A DNA stretch of 64,000 bases from JBBROS01 sp965260995 (GCA_965260995.1 CBDHCD010000003.1:1364001-1428000), one strand, 5' to 3'. Counted from the stretch's first letter, positions 43,863 to 51,761 are shown. The notes: generated from the sequence alone by a model not told the origin. Translations and numbers: made by a program.

Positions 43863-43894
43863 GGCGCTTGCCGGCGAGACCGCCGGCAAGCGCC
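43863..43894 (-). other. Strong RNA hairpin between rpsB and tsf
   Basis: GGCGCTTGCCGGCG (43863-43876) and CGCCGGCAAGCGCC (43881-43894) form a perfect 14-bp stem closed by a four-base loop. It lies in the 128-bp gap between the rpsB stop and the tsf ATG. In the direction of transcription it is not followed by a T-run, so it is not a classical terminator. It may attenuate transcription or protect the rpsB message end, adjusting S2 to EF-Ts ratios. Confidence 0.75.
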
Positions 43895-43967
43895 TGAAAA
43901 GGCGCGCATCAATCGTTTCGCAAAATGATGTCGGCGGGTTCCCGGCCCGCCAGCCTGTCCCGCCGCC

Positions 43968-44744
43968 TCAGGCCTGCGCGGGTTCCGGCTCCGGTTCCGG
44001 CAACGCCTCTGCCGGCACGCTCTCGCTCGCGCCGATGTCCCGGCCCGAGGCGACCATCTCGGCGCTGATCCCGTCCAGCACCGCGCCCGCCATCAGGTCG
44101 CAATACATCGTGATGGCGCGGATCGCGTCGTCGTTGCCGGGAATCGGATAGGTGACGCCGGTGGGATCGGAGTTGCTGTCGAGCACGGCGACGACCGGGA
44201 TGCCCAGCTTGTTGGCTTCCTCGACCGCCAGTTTCTCCTTGTTGGTGTCGATGATGAACAGGATGTCCGGCAGGCCGCCCATGTCCTTGATGCCGCCCAG
44301 CGCGCGCTCCAGCTTGTCTTGGTCGCGGGTGATGTCGAGCACCTCTTTCTTGGTCAGCCCCTGGGTGTCGCCGCCCAGCATCTCCTCGATCTGGCGCAGG
44401 CGCTTGATGCTGCCGGTGATGGTCTTCCAGTTGGTCAACATGCCGCCGAGCCAGCGGTGGTTGACGTAATACTGGCCGCAGCGCTTGGCGCTCTCGGCCA
44501 CGTGCTCCGCCGCCGCCCGCTTGGTGCCGACGAACAGCACCCGGCCGCCGGCCGCGGTGACGTCGCGCACGGCGCGCAGGGCGCGGTCGAGCATCGGCAC
44601 CGTTTGCTGCAGGTCGATGATGTGGACTTGGTTGCGCACGCCGAAGATGAACGGCCCCATGCGCGGGTTCCAACGCCGGGTGTGGTGGCCGAAGTGGACG
44701 CCGGCCTCGAGCAGTTGACGCAAAGTGAAATCGGGCATCGCCAT
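43968..44744 (-). CDS. rpsB: 30S ribosomal protein S2
   Basis: A 258-residue S2. MAMPDFTLRQLLEAGVHFGHHTRRWNPRM (LRQLLEAGVHFGHHTRRWNP) is the standard N-terminus, RVLFVGTKRAAAEHVAESA and YVNHRWLGGMLTNWKTI follow, and IPVVAVLDSNSDPTGVTYPI and PGNDDAIRAITMYCDLMAGA close the domain. A Glu/Pro-rich tail (EPEPEPAQA) ends it. The ATG at 44744 has AGGAGA about 8 bp upstream. It is the first gene of a block of about 17 leftward genes. Confidence 0.98.
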   Translation of the reverse strand: MAMPDFTLRQLLEAGVHFGHHTRRWNPRMGPFIFGVRNQVHIIDLQQTVPMLDRALRAVRDVTAAGGRVLFVGTKRAAAEHVAESAKRCGQYYVNHRWLGGMLTNWKTITGSIKRLRQIEEMLGGDTQGLTKKEVLDITRDQDKLERALGGIKDMGGLPDILFIIDTNKEKLAVEEANKLGIPVVAVLDSNSDPTGVTYPIPGNDDAIRAITMYCDLMAGAVLDGISAEMVASGRDIGASESVPAEALPEPEPEPAQA

Positions 44745-45070
44745 GAGCGTGCTCTCCTGGTTCCGGTTGATCCTCCGCGGGGCTTGGCCTCTCGGCACCG
44801 GAACCGGGATCATCCCCGGAGCCCCCGCGTGTGAATTGCCTGCGACGACCGCGGGCGGCATGCATATGGCGGGATTGCGCCGGCCTGGCAAGTTGGCGCG
44901 CCCAGGCCCGGGGCAGTTTCCGCTTGGCTGGATGCGCTCTCGCACCCGCCCACGCTAGGGACACGCGTGAGGCAAAGGACCGCATTTTGGCCAGGCGGGC
45001 ATTGTTGCGCGATTGGGCAGCGCACCGTCAGGCCGCTCGCGGCCGCCAGATCCTCGGTGAACGCGACGTT
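44745..45070. other. Intergenic region upstream of rpsB
   Basis: These 326 bases separate the rpsB start from tRNA-Pro, both on the minus strand. The rpsB promoter and 5' leader must lie here. I see no recognisable ribosomal-protein leader, no convincing -35/-10 pair and no real open reading frame; in-frame codons upstream of the rpsB ATG continue for 67 codons but do not resemble S2 proteins. Confidence 0.6.
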
Positions 45071-45147
45071 TGGTCGGAGCGGCGGGATTCGAACCCACGA
45101 CCCCCAGTCCCCCAGACTGATGCGCTACCAGACTGCGCTACGCTCCG
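45071..45147 (-). tRNA. tRNA-Pro (anticodon GGG)
   Basis: On the minus strand the acceptor stem is CGGAGCG/CGCTCCG with discriminator A and encoded CCA. The anticodon stem TCAGT/ACTGG encloses CTGGGGG, anticodon GGG, decoding CCC and CCU. The T-arm loop is TTCGAAT. Length including CCA is 77 nt. It follows the merR gene, the usual alphaproteobacterial position. Confidence 0.97.
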
Positions 45148-45205
45148 ACCATGCTCGTGGTGTAGCAGCCCAGGTGCCCGGCGGCAACGGCCGGCAAGCG
45201 GTGGA

Positions 45206-45727
45206 TCAGGGCAGCAAGCGCCGGATCGCGACCAGCTCGTTCAGCGCGTCGGTCAGCAGCTCGCGCAGGCGCTTGATCTCCTGCGCCGCCGTTTCCTCGT
45301 CCATGCCGCCGTCGTCGGGCGGGGCCGAGCCGCCCAGGATGTGTTCCGGTGACCCGTCGGACGACTCCGCGTCCGCCGCCGCCCGTTCGGCCGCCGTCGC
45401 CGGGGGGATGTCGTCCGAGAGCCGGCCTCCGCCTTCGCGCAACAACCGCTGCACTCCCTTGATCGTGTAGCCCTGGATATACAGCAGGTCCGAGATGCGG
45501 CGCAGCAGCTGAATGTCGTCCGGTCGGTAATACCGCCGCCCGCCGCCGCGCTTCAACGGCTTGACCTGGGGGAACTTCGTTTCCCAGAACCGCAGCACGT
45601 GCTGCGGGATGTGCAGCTCGTCCGCCACCTCGCTGATGGTGCGGAAGGCGTTGGGCGCTTTCTTCGAGCGCGGCCGGGCCGGGTCGAGCGCGGGATCGTC
45701 TGGCAGCATGTCGGGCATGGCGATCAT
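45206..45727 (-). CDS. MerR family transcriptional regulator
   Basis: A 173-residue regulator with an N-terminal MerR winged helix: FRTISEVADELHIPQHVLRFWE, then the wing VKPLKRGGGRRYYRPDDIQLL and the helix pair RISDLLYIQGYTIKGVQRLL. After a low-complexity Ala/Asp linker comes a C-terminal helix (AQEIKRLRELLTDALNELVAI), probably a dimerising coiled coil. There is no effector domain with Cys ligands. The ATG at 45727 overlaps the ihfA stop (ATGA); an ATG at 45718 is also possible. This gene next to ihfA is conserved in alphaproteobacteria, but its target is unknown. Confidence 0.92.
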   Translation of the reverse strand: MIAMPDMLPDDPALDPARPRSKKAPNAFRTISEVADELHIPQHVLRFWETKFPQVKPLKRGGGRRYYRPDDIQLLRRISDLLYIQGYTIKGVQRLLREGGGRLSDDIPPATAAERAAADAESSDGSPEHILGGSAPPDDGGMDEETAAQEIKRLRELLTDALNELVAIRRLLP

Positions 45728-46035
45728 TCGTCGTCGAGGGCGGGGATGACGCTGCCGTTGACGTGCGCCTTGAGCACCTGGCTCGGGCGGAACGTCAGCA
45801 CGCGGCGCGGCAGGATCGGCACCTCGACGCCCGTCTTCGGGTTACGGCCGATGCGCCGCCCTTTCTGCCGGATGGAGAACGTTCCGAACCCGCTGATTTT
45901 AACAGATTCTCCGCCTTCCAGCGCCGCCGACATCCGTTCCAGCACCGTTTCAAGCAGTTCCGCGGAGTCGTTTCGCGACAGCCCGACCTGAGCGTAAATC
46001 GTCTCGGCAAGCTGCGCCCGTGTCACCGTGCTCAT
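45724..46035 (-). CDS. ihfA: Integration host factor subunit alpha
   Basis: A 103-residue HU/IHF-fold DNA-bending protein. It begins TVTRAQLAETIYAQVGLSRN, has the dimer helix ETVLERMSAALEGGESVKISGFGTF (ALEGGESVKISGFGTF) and the DNA-binding arm GRNPKTGVEVPILPRRVLTF with the intercalating Pro. The partner gene ihfB is not in the window. It is coupled to merR by a 4-bp overlap. A candidate promoter with a dyad lies immediately upstream. Confidence 0.96.
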   Translation of the reverse strand: MSTVTRAQLAETIYAQVGLSRNDSAELLETVLERMSAALEGGESVKISGFGTFSIRQKGRRIGRNPKTGVEVPILPRRVLTFRPSQVLKAHVNGSVIPALDDE

Positions 46036-46041
46036 GCGCTC

Positions 46042-46085
46042 AGGCTAAGCAGGGGCTTTATGCCGGTCAAGCAAAGCACTTGACC
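46042..46085 (-). promoter_or_regulatory. Candidate ihfA promoter with overlapping dyad
   Basis: On the minus strand TTGACC (46065-46070) is followed after 17 bp by TAGCCT (46042-46047), a good -35 and a fair -10. The -35 is one arm of a perfect dyad, GGTCAAG-N7-CTTGACC, at 46065-46085. Transcription would begin at about 46035, the first base of the ihfA ATG, implying a leaderless or nearly leaderless message. The local sequence is also more A+T-rich than its surroundings. Confidence 0.4.
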
Positions 46086-46142
46086 TTAAACAATTTCCAA
46101 CCTTTTGTGGTACGCTGGCAACAGCGTGGCGAAGTTGCCGAG

Positions 46143-47102
46143 CTACATCCGCACCAATGCCGACCCCCAGGTCAGGCCGCCGCCCAGGGCTTCCATCAGC
46201 ACCAACTCGCCGGGCTTGATACGGCCGTCGCCGCACGCCTCGGCCAGCGCCAGCGGGATGGAGGCCGCCGACGTGTTGGCGTGCCGGTCCACCGTCACCA
46301 CCACCCGCTCGGCCGCCAGCCCGAGCTTCTTGCCCATCGCGTCGATAATGCGCCGGTTGGCCTGGTGCGGCACCAGCCAGCCGATGTCCGCCTGGTGCAG
46401 GCCGTTGGCCCGCAGCGCGTCGTCCACCGCCGCGGCCAGCTTGCCGACCGCGTGGCGGAACACCTCGCGCCCGTTCATCACCAGGTGGCCCGGCCGCTCC
46501 GGCCGGCCGACCGCGCCGTCGACGTAGAGCATGTCGCCCAGGGACCCCTGCGCGTGCAGGTGCGTCGACAGCACCCCCGGCCCGTCCTCGGCGCCCGCGC
46601 GCAGGAACACGGCCCCTGCCCCGTCGCCGAACAGCACGCAGGTGCCGCGGTCCTGCCAGTTCATGATGCGCGAGTAGACCTCGCTGCCGATCACCAGCAC
46701 GCCGCGCGCCTGCCCGGCCCGCATCATGGCGTCGGCCACCGACAGGCCGTAGACGAAGCCGCTGCACGCCGCCGACAGATCGAAGCCGAAGCCGCGCTCG
46801 ATGCCCAGCGCCGCCTGCACCCTGAGCGCCGTCGCCGGGAACGCCTGGTCCGGCGTGCTGGTGGCCAGGATCACCGCGTCCACGTCCGCCGGGCTTGCGC
46901 CCGCGTGCGCCAGCGCCCGCCGCGACGCTTCCGTTCCCATGTAGGCGCAGGTCTCGTGCGGACCGGCCAGATGGCGCTGCCGGATGCCGGTGCGCTCGAA
47001 GATCCAGGCGTCCGTGGTGTCGACCGTGCGCGACAGCTCGTCGTTGCTCACCACCCGGTCCGGCAGGTAGCTGCCGACCCCGGCCAGGACCGCGCGCGGC
47101 AT
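46143..47102 (-). CDS. fabH: 3-oxoacyl-ACP synthase III
   Basis: A 319-residue condensing enzyme that starts fatty acid synthesis by joining acetyl-CoA to malonyl-ACP. The Cys-His-Asn triad is complete: Cys113 in DLSAACSGFVYGL, His246 in LVPHQANRRII and Asn276 in DRHANTSAASIP. The N-terminus is AVLAGVGSYLPDRVVSNDEL, and the C-terminal LMEALGGGLTWGSALVRM loop is normal. The ATG is at 47102; the plsX stop is next to it at 47105, so the pair is close-packed. Both feed phospholipid synthesis. Confidence 0.98.
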   Translation of the reverse strand: MPRAVLAGVGSYLPDRVVSNDELSRTVDTTDAWIFERTGIRQRHLAGPHETCAYMGTEASRRALAHAGASPADVDAVILATSTPDQAFPATALRVQAALGIERGFGFDLSAACSGFVYGLSVADAMMRAGQARGVLVIGSEVYSRIMNWQDRGTCVLFGDGAGAVFLRAGAEDGPGVLSTHLHAQGSLGDMLYVDGAVGRPERPGHLVMNGREVFRHAVGKLAAAVDDALRANGLHQADIGWLVPHQANRRIIDAMGKKLGLAAERVVVTVDRHANTSAASIPLALAEACGDGRIKPGELVLMEALGGGLTWGSALVRM

Positions 47103-47104
47103 GG

Positions 47105-48148
47105 TCAGACCGCCGCGGCCAGGCTGGGTGGGCCGAGCTGGTCGATCTGCGCCAGCCCGGCCCTGATCTTCTCGTTGGACCCGTTCACGACCATGTCCAT
47201 CGCCACGTCGACCGCGTGGGCGAAGCCCTCGCCGTCGGTGCCGCCGTGCGACTTCACCACGACGCCGTTCAGCCCCAGCATCACCGCGCCGTTGTAGCGC
47301 CGCGGGTCGAGCCAGAGCCGCAGCCGTTCCAGCCCTGGCCGGGCGAGCAGGTAGGCCAGTCGCCCGGCCAGGCTGCCGCGAAAGATCTCGCGCAGCAGTT
47401 CGCCCACCAGCTTGAACGCGCCTTCGCCGGTCTTCAACGCCACGTTGCCGGTGAACCCGTCCGTCACCACCACGTCCACCGTTCCCGCGGTGATGTCGTG
47501 CCCCTCGATGAAGCCGTGGAAGTTGGGCCCGAGATGGCTGACCCGCAGCACGTCCGCCGCCTGCCGCACCGTTTCGTCGCCCTTCATCTCCTCCGAGCCG
47601 ACGTTCAGCAGGCCGAGGCTCGGCGTCGGCAGGCCGAGCACCGTGCGCGCGAACACGTCGCCCATCAGCGCGAACTCGACCAGGTTGCGCGCGTCGCATT
47701 GCAGGTTGGCGCCGAGGTCGAGGATCACCACGTCGCCGCGCGACGACGGCGCGATCGCCGCCATCGCCGGGCGGTCGATCCCCGGCAGCGTCTTAATCAC
47801 GATCTTGGCCAGCGCCAGCAGCGCCCCGGTGTTGCCGGCCGAAACCATGCCGTGCGCCTCGCCGCCGGCCACCGCGTCGATCGCCACCCGCATGGAGGAG
47901 CCGCGCACCCGCAACGCGGCGGTCGGCTTCATGTCGCTCGCGATCGCCGTGTCCGCGTGCCGCACGGTGCAGGCCGTCGCCGCCCGCTTGCGCCGCGCGA
48001 TCAACGGGTTCAATCGGGCTTCGTCCCCCACGACCAGGAACCGCGCCTCGGGATGGCGCTCGGCGGCGATGTCGAGGCCGTCGATGATGATCTCCGGCGC
48101 GCGGTCGCCGCCCATGGCGTCGATCGCCAGGGTGAACGGCTCCGTCAC
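47105..48148 (-). CDS. plsX: Phosphate acyltransferase PlsX
   Basis: A 347-residue enzyme that makes acyl-phosphate from acyl-ACP for PlsY, the first step of phosphatidate synthesis in most bacteria. Conserved parts are LAIDAMGGDRAPEIIIDGL at the N-terminus, GMVSAGNTGALLALAKI, ILDLGANLQCDARNLVEFA and IEGHDITAGTVDVVVTDGFT with TGNVALKTGEGAF. The length is normal. It lies between rpmF and fabH, a conserved pairing. Confidence 0.97.
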   Translation of the reverse strand: MTEPFTLAIDAMGGDRAPEIIIDGLDIAAERHPEARFLVVGDEARLNPLIARRKRAATACTVRHADTAIASDMKPTAALRVRGSSMRVAIDAVAGGEAHGMVSAGNTGALLALAKIVIKTLPGIDRPAMAAIAPSSRGDVVILDLGANLQCDARNLVEFALMGDVFARTVLGLPTPSLGLLNVGSEEMKGDETVRQAADVLRVSHLGPNFHGFIEGHDITAGTVDVVVTDGFTGNVALKTGEGAFKLVGELLREIFRGSLAGRLAYLLARPGLERLRLWLDPRRYNGAVMLGLNGVVVKSHGGTDGEGFAHAVDVAMDMVVNGSNEKIRAGLAQIDQLGPPSLAAAV

Positions 48149-48215
48149 CTAGCGCCTCGCTGCCAGGCGCCCCGGCCGTCCGTGCCCTGGCCCTCGGTGG
48201 TCAACCGCCTGCTCG

Positions 48216-48416
48216 TCAGGCGCGGACTGCGCCCTTCAGGTGCTCGGCCTTGACGACCTCCCGCCCGTTGTAGTGCCCGCAATGGCTGCAAATGTGGTGC
48301 GGGCGCTTCAGCTCGCCGCAGTTCGGGCAGTCCGCGTGCGCCTGGGTCGGCAAGGCGTCGTGACTGCGACGCATGCCCCGGCGAGACGGCGACGTTTTCT
48401 TCTTTGGAACGGCCAT
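48216..48416 (-). CDS. rpmF: 50S ribosomal protein L32
   Basis: A 66-residue L32. The N-terminus AVPKKKTSPSRRGMRRSHD is standard, and a four-Cys zinc ribbon is present in CPNCGELKRPHHICSHCGHY. The tail GREVVKAEHLKGAVRA is typical of alphaproteobacteria. Because the zinc form is retained, a second zinc-free paralogue may exist elsewhere. The gene is 117 bp downstream of the DUF177 gene, as in many bacteria. Confidence 0.98.
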   Translation of the reverse strand: MAVPKKKTSPSRRGMRRSHDALPTQAHADCPNCGELKRPHHICSHCGHYNGREVVKAEHLKGAVRA

Positions 48417-48533
48417 GGGACGGTGCCCCTCCGGGCTTGATGGCTCGGCGCGCGCCGGACGGGCGGCACCTCAGCCGGGATGCGATTGCGAGGCGCGCCG
48501 TCTAGCAGAGCCGGCACGGCGCTGCAAGCAAGC

Positions 48534-49034
48534 CTACTGCAACCGCCGCAGCGCCGCCAGGCCGGAGGGCGGCGCGTCCTCGCCGTCATCGTCGCTGGCG
48601 GCGTCGGCCGCGGCCGGGTCGAGCACGGCGTCCGGGTGCCGCGGATACGGGTCAAGCCCGAGCGCCAACTGCTCCGCCGCCGCCTCGCCCAGGTCGATCC
48701 GCCCGCCGTCGTAGGGCAGCTCGTCCGGCGCGTCCGGGTCGTCGCCGTCCTGCTCGCGCCCGGCAGGCACGAACCGCAGCGTGAAGCGCTCCGCAACCGC
48801 CTGCTCCACCGGCTCCAGGGACACGACGCAGCTCTGCACCACGACCGCGCGCAACACGCCTTCCGCCGCCACCGCCTCGCCTTGGCGGCGGAGCGTGAAG
48901 TCGCATCGCAGGGAACGCACCGCCGGGATGCGCAGCCGCACCGCCAGCGCGGCGCACTCCGCCGCCGTCGCCTCGACGGTCGAGGCCGCTGGCAGGCGGT
49001 CCACCGGGATGGCGCGCGACAGCTCCGGCCTCAT
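48534..49034 (-). CDS. DUF177 (YceD) family protein
   Basis: A 166-residue protein with the DUF177 pattern: a strand-rich N-terminal half with LRCDFTLRRQGEAVAAEGVL, then VVVQSCVVSLEPVEQAVAERFTLRFVPAG (SCVVSLEPVEQAVAERFTLR) and an acidic DELPYDGGRIDLGEAAAEQLALGLDPYPRHP segment (GRIDLGEAAAEQLALGLDPY). Homologues next to rpmF are implicated in 23S rRNA accumulation. The ATG overlaps the stop of the Cbp3-type gene (49031-49034). Confidence 0.9.
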   Translation of the reverse strand: MRPELSRAIPVDRLPAASTVEATAAECAALAVRLRIPAVRSLRCDFTLRRQGEAVAAEGVLRAVVVQSCVVSLEPVEQAVAERFTLRFVPAGREQDGDDPDAPDELPYDGGRIDLGEAAAEQLALGLDPYPRHPDAVLDPAAADAASDDDGEDAPPSGLAALRRLQ

Positions 49035-49594
49035 GCCGGGACCGCGTCCCGCGCCGCGAAGGCCGCCGAGCCGTCCGCGAACCGCTCCAACGGCTGGGCC
49101 GCCAGCCCGGCCCGGCGACGCCGCGCCAACCGGGCCAACGCCGCCGCCGCGCCGCCGGGGTGATCGCCCCCGCGCCACACGTTGCGCCGCAAGGCCTCCG
49201 TCAACGGGTCGTCCCCGTCTCCGTTCTCGGCTCCGTTCTCGGGAGCCAGCGCCGCCTCGTAGGCGCGGGCGCGGCCGTGGAACGCTTCCCACATCTCCTT
49301 GTTGCGCTTGCCCACCGACATGTCGCCGACGCCCATCTCGCGCAGGTTGAAGTCCATGTCGGCGAACATGGCGTCGAACACAGCCTGCGACAGCAGGGGG
49401 CCTGGCTCGGGCGCTTCGCGCAGCCGGTCGATCAGCAGGAACACGTGCAGCCCCACCATGTCGAACCGCCCGTCCAGCGTGTCCGGCACGCCGAGCGCCG
49501 TGTAGAGGTAGGGATCGCGCGCCGCCTGCACCGCCGAGCCGTAGAGGGCGTAGCCCGCCCGCTCGTGCCGCTTGCGTCCGAACAGCTTCAGCAT
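49031..49594 (-). CDS. Ubiquinol-cytochrome c chaperone (Cbp3/UQCC1-like)
   Basis: A 187-residue protein of the ubiquinol-cytochrome c chaperone family. Its markers are RDPYLYTALGVPDTLDGRFDMVGLH (YTALGVPDTLDGRFDMVGLH), VFLLIDRLRE, VFDAMFADMDFNLREMGVGDMSVGKRNKEM (FADMDFNLREMGVGDMSVGK) and AFHGRARAYEAAL. Mitochondrial Cbp3 assists cytochrome b synthesis; the bacterial protein is presumed to help assemble the bc1 complex. The C-terminus is Ala/Arg-rich. It is divergent from bamE, a standard alphaproteobacterial arrangement. Confidence 0.93.
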   Translation of the reverse strand: MLKLFGRKRHERAGYALYGSAVQAARDPYLYTALGVPDTLDGRFDMVGLHVFLLIDRLREAPEPGPLLSQAVFDAMFADMDFNLREMGVGDMSVGKRNKEMWEAFHGRARAYEAALAPENGAENGDGDDPLTEALRRNVWRGGDHPGGAAAALARLARRRRAGLAAQPLERFADGSAAFAARDAVPA

Positions 49595-49751
49595 CCTTCT
49601 CCACACTCCATCCAGGCCGGCGCCGCACTCGGGCCTGCTGTGGTTGACTTGAGGGCCTGCGCGTGACACCCCCCCGGCACAACATGGGCGTCGGCCGTCC
49701 CCGTGCAATTCGTCCCCGCGCGATCCGGCTGGCATGGGACCGGGAATCATC

Positions 49752-50273
49752 ATGGCTGTGCGACGTTGCGTGCCCCTTCTGCTGCTGTTGCTCACCGCCC
49801 TGCCCGCTTGCAGCGTGATCGAGACGCCGCGCGCCTTCCGCGGCAACAAGATCGATCCCGACCAGCTCAAGGAGCTCGTCGTCGGCACCTCGACCAAGCG
49901 CGACGTCAGCAGCCTGCTCGGCTCCCCCTCCGCCCGCGCGGCCTTCGACGACAACAGCTGGATGTACATCAGCGAGCTGACCCGCACCCGCATCGGCCGC
50001 ACCCCCGGCGTCATCGAGCAGGACGTGACCGTGCTGACCTTCGACGACGCCGGCGTGCTCCGATCCATCCAGAAGCGCGACAAGGAGGACGGCCGGCCGG
50101 TCACGGTCGTCAGCCGCTCCACCCCGTCGCCCGGCAGCGAGGCGAGCTTCATACAGCAGTTGCTCGGCAACGTCGGCAAGTTCAGCACCGGCCCCACTGG
50201 CGGCTCGGGCGTCTCTGGCGGCTCGGGCGGCTCCACCGGGCCGGGCAGCAGCGGGGCGCAGCTCGGCTTGTGA
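49752..50273 (+). CDS. bamE: Outer membrane protein assembly factor BamE (SmpA/OmlA)
   Basis: A 173-residue lipoprotein. The signal peptide RCVPLLLLLLTALPACS ends in a lipobox with Cys20. The BamE fold is seen in IDPDQLKELVVGTSTKRDVSSLLGSPS (LKELVVGTSTKRDVSSLLGS), DDNSWMYISELT and TVLTFDDAGVLRSIQKRD. The C-terminal 40 residues are a Gly/Ser-rich tail. BamE stabilises the BAM complex at the inner face of the outer membrane; BamA is encoded 12.6 kb away. ATG at 49752 has CGGGA six bases upstream; an ATG at 49734 would add six residues. Confidence 0.92.
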   Translation: MAVRRCVPLLLLLLTALPACSVIETPRAFRGNKIDPDQLKELVVGTSTKRDVSSLLGSPSARAAFDDNSWMYISELTRTRIGRTPGVIEQDVTVLTFDDAGVLRSIQKRDKEDGRPVTVVSRSTPSPGSEASFIQQLLGNVGKFSTGPTGGSGVSGGSGGSTGPGSSGAQLGL

Positions 50274-50316
50274 CCGCCCTGCCGCCTTTGCGGGGCCGAC
50301 GCATGAGCCGGGCCTG

Positions 50317-51546
50317 ATGATGGACGCGGCCCCGGCCGGCGAGGCCCGCTCCGCCGACGCTTCCGGTCCCGAGATCCTGCCGTTCCAGCCGCTCGGCGAC
50401 TACGCCTGGCCGTCCGCGCCCGCCGAGGAAGCCGCCCGCCGCCTGCTCCGCCGGCTCCGCAAGACCTTCGCCCGCGGCGACGAGCCGCCGACGATGGCCC
50501 GGGACCGCCTGCAACGGGCCACGCTCGAGAAGCTCGACGAGGTCGTCGCCCCGCCCGCCTCCGGCCCGCTGGTCCGCGAACTCGGCCTCACGGTCGCGGA
50601 CTGGATCGCCGACCCCGCGCCCAAGAGCTGGCTGCGCCTGGTCGTGCTGCCGCCGTGCGATGACACTCGTCTCGTCGAGACGTGGGCGCGGGACAACGGC
50701 CACCAGGTCCTGCTCCCGCCCGACCGCGCCGCGCTCACGGGCGGCGCGCCGCCCCGGCTCCCCGATCTCCCCGGCCTCGACGGACAAGGCGTGCTCGTCA
50801 TCCCCCAGCTCGAACGCTGGTTCGTGCGCCACCGCAACGGCCTTTCTCACGTCCGCGCCCTGCTGGCCGGGCTGGACCGGCTGCAACGCCACTGCCTCAT
50901 CGGCTGCAACAGCTGGGCCTGGGCTTTCCTGTCCAAGGCCGCCAACGCCGACGCCATCCTGCCCACCGGCCTGACCTTCCAAGCGTTCGACGCCCAGCGC
51001 CTCCAGCGATGGTTCACGCAGCTGGCCCAAGGCGACGCCGCCACCGATGTCACGTTCCGCTTGTCCGGCAGCGGCGAGGACGTGCTGGAGACCGACGAGG
51101 ACGGCGCGCTCAAGAGCGACTTCTTCAAGAAGCTGGCCGCCCGCAGCCTCGGCATCCCTTGGGTCGCCTGGTACTTGTGGCGCACCGGCCTGCGCTCGGA
51201 GCAGGAGCCGGACGAGCGAGATCCAGACGCCGAGACCGCGGCCGGCTCGGACGACCTGACCCTCTGGATCGCCCCGTTCCAGGAGTTCACGCTGCCGCCC
51301 CAGCGCGAGCAGCTATCACTGCTGATCCTCCAGGCCCTCCTGCTTCACGGACCCATGACTCAGGAGGAGATGGGCCACGTTCTGCCGGCCACCAGCGACC
51401 TCAGCGTGCTGCCCGCCCTGGTCCGCGCCGACTTCATCGCCAGGCGCCGCGCCGAGGAGGGCGACCAGTTCAGTTGCCGCGCCGCCGCCTACCCGGCTAT
51501 CCGCAGCGAGCTGTCCGGCGCGGGCTACCCGATGGATCGCCTCTGA
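50317..51546 (+). CDS. Uncharacterised ATPase-like protein with C-terminal winged helix
   Basis: I do not recognise this 409-residue protein. The middle resembles a degenerate P-loop ATPase. A strand and helix, WLRLVVLPPCDDTRLVETWA (105-124), stand where a Walker A would be but lack GK(S/T). GVLVIPQLERWFVRHRNGL (158-176) looks like a Walker B strand. RHCLIGCNSWAWAFL (191-205) resembles a sensor-1 strand with Asn. A charged, variable stretch (about 295-312) leads to a probable winged helix, EQLSLLILQALLLHGPMTQEEMG (LSLLILQALLLHGPMTQEEM) and SVLPALVRADFIARR (331-378). There is no signal peptide or membrane segment. The ATG overlaps the stop of a four-codon frame (TGATG at 50315-50319). It is 43 bp after bamE. 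Confidence 0.8.
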   Translation: MMDAAPAGEARSADASGPEILPFQPLGDYAWPSAPAEEAARRLLRRLRKTFARGDEPPTMARDRLQRATLEKLDEVVAPPASGPLVRELGLTVADWIADPAPKSWLRLVVLPPCDDTRLVETWARDNGHQVLLPPDRAALTGGAPPRLPDLPGLDGQGVLVIPQLERWFVRHRNGLSHVRALLAGLDRLQRHCLIGCNSWAWAFLSKAANADAILPTGLTFQAFDAQRLQRWFTQLAQGDAATDVTFRLSGSGEDVLETDEDGALKSDFFKKLAARSLGIPWVAWYLWRTGLRSEQEPDERDPDAETAAGSDDLTLWIAPFQEFTLPPQREQLSLLILQALLLHGPMTQEEMGHVLPATSDLSVLPALVRADFIARRRAEEGDQFSCRAAAYPAIRSELSGAGYPMDRL

Positions 51547-51570
51547 AGCGGCGGCGGCGGACAGCGGGCC

Positions 51571-51703
51571 TGCGTGACCCTGGGCGACTCTGCGCGACCC
51601 TGCGCGACCCTGCGCGACCCTGGGCGGTTGGGCCGCTGCCCAGCTTGCCAACTGACCCGGGCCGCCACTGACCCGGGCCGCCACTGACCCGGGCCGCCAC
51701 TGA
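51571..51703. repeat. Two short tandem arrays (10-bp and 16-bp units)
   Basis: At 51571-51630 six 10-bp units related to TGCGCGACCC occur, three of them identical (51591-51620). At 51651-51698 ACTGACCCGGGCCGCC is repeated exactly three times, with a final ACTGA at 51699-51703. They fill most of the 215-bp gap between the ATPase-like gene and the SDR gene. The remaining bases show no promoter I can assign; GGAAGGAGAG before the SDR ATG is its ribosome-binding site. Confidence 0.85.
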
Positions 51704-51761
51704 ATCGTGAGGCAACGGGGCGGGCGGCTGGCGCGATCTCATCGGATCGGAAGGAGAGATC

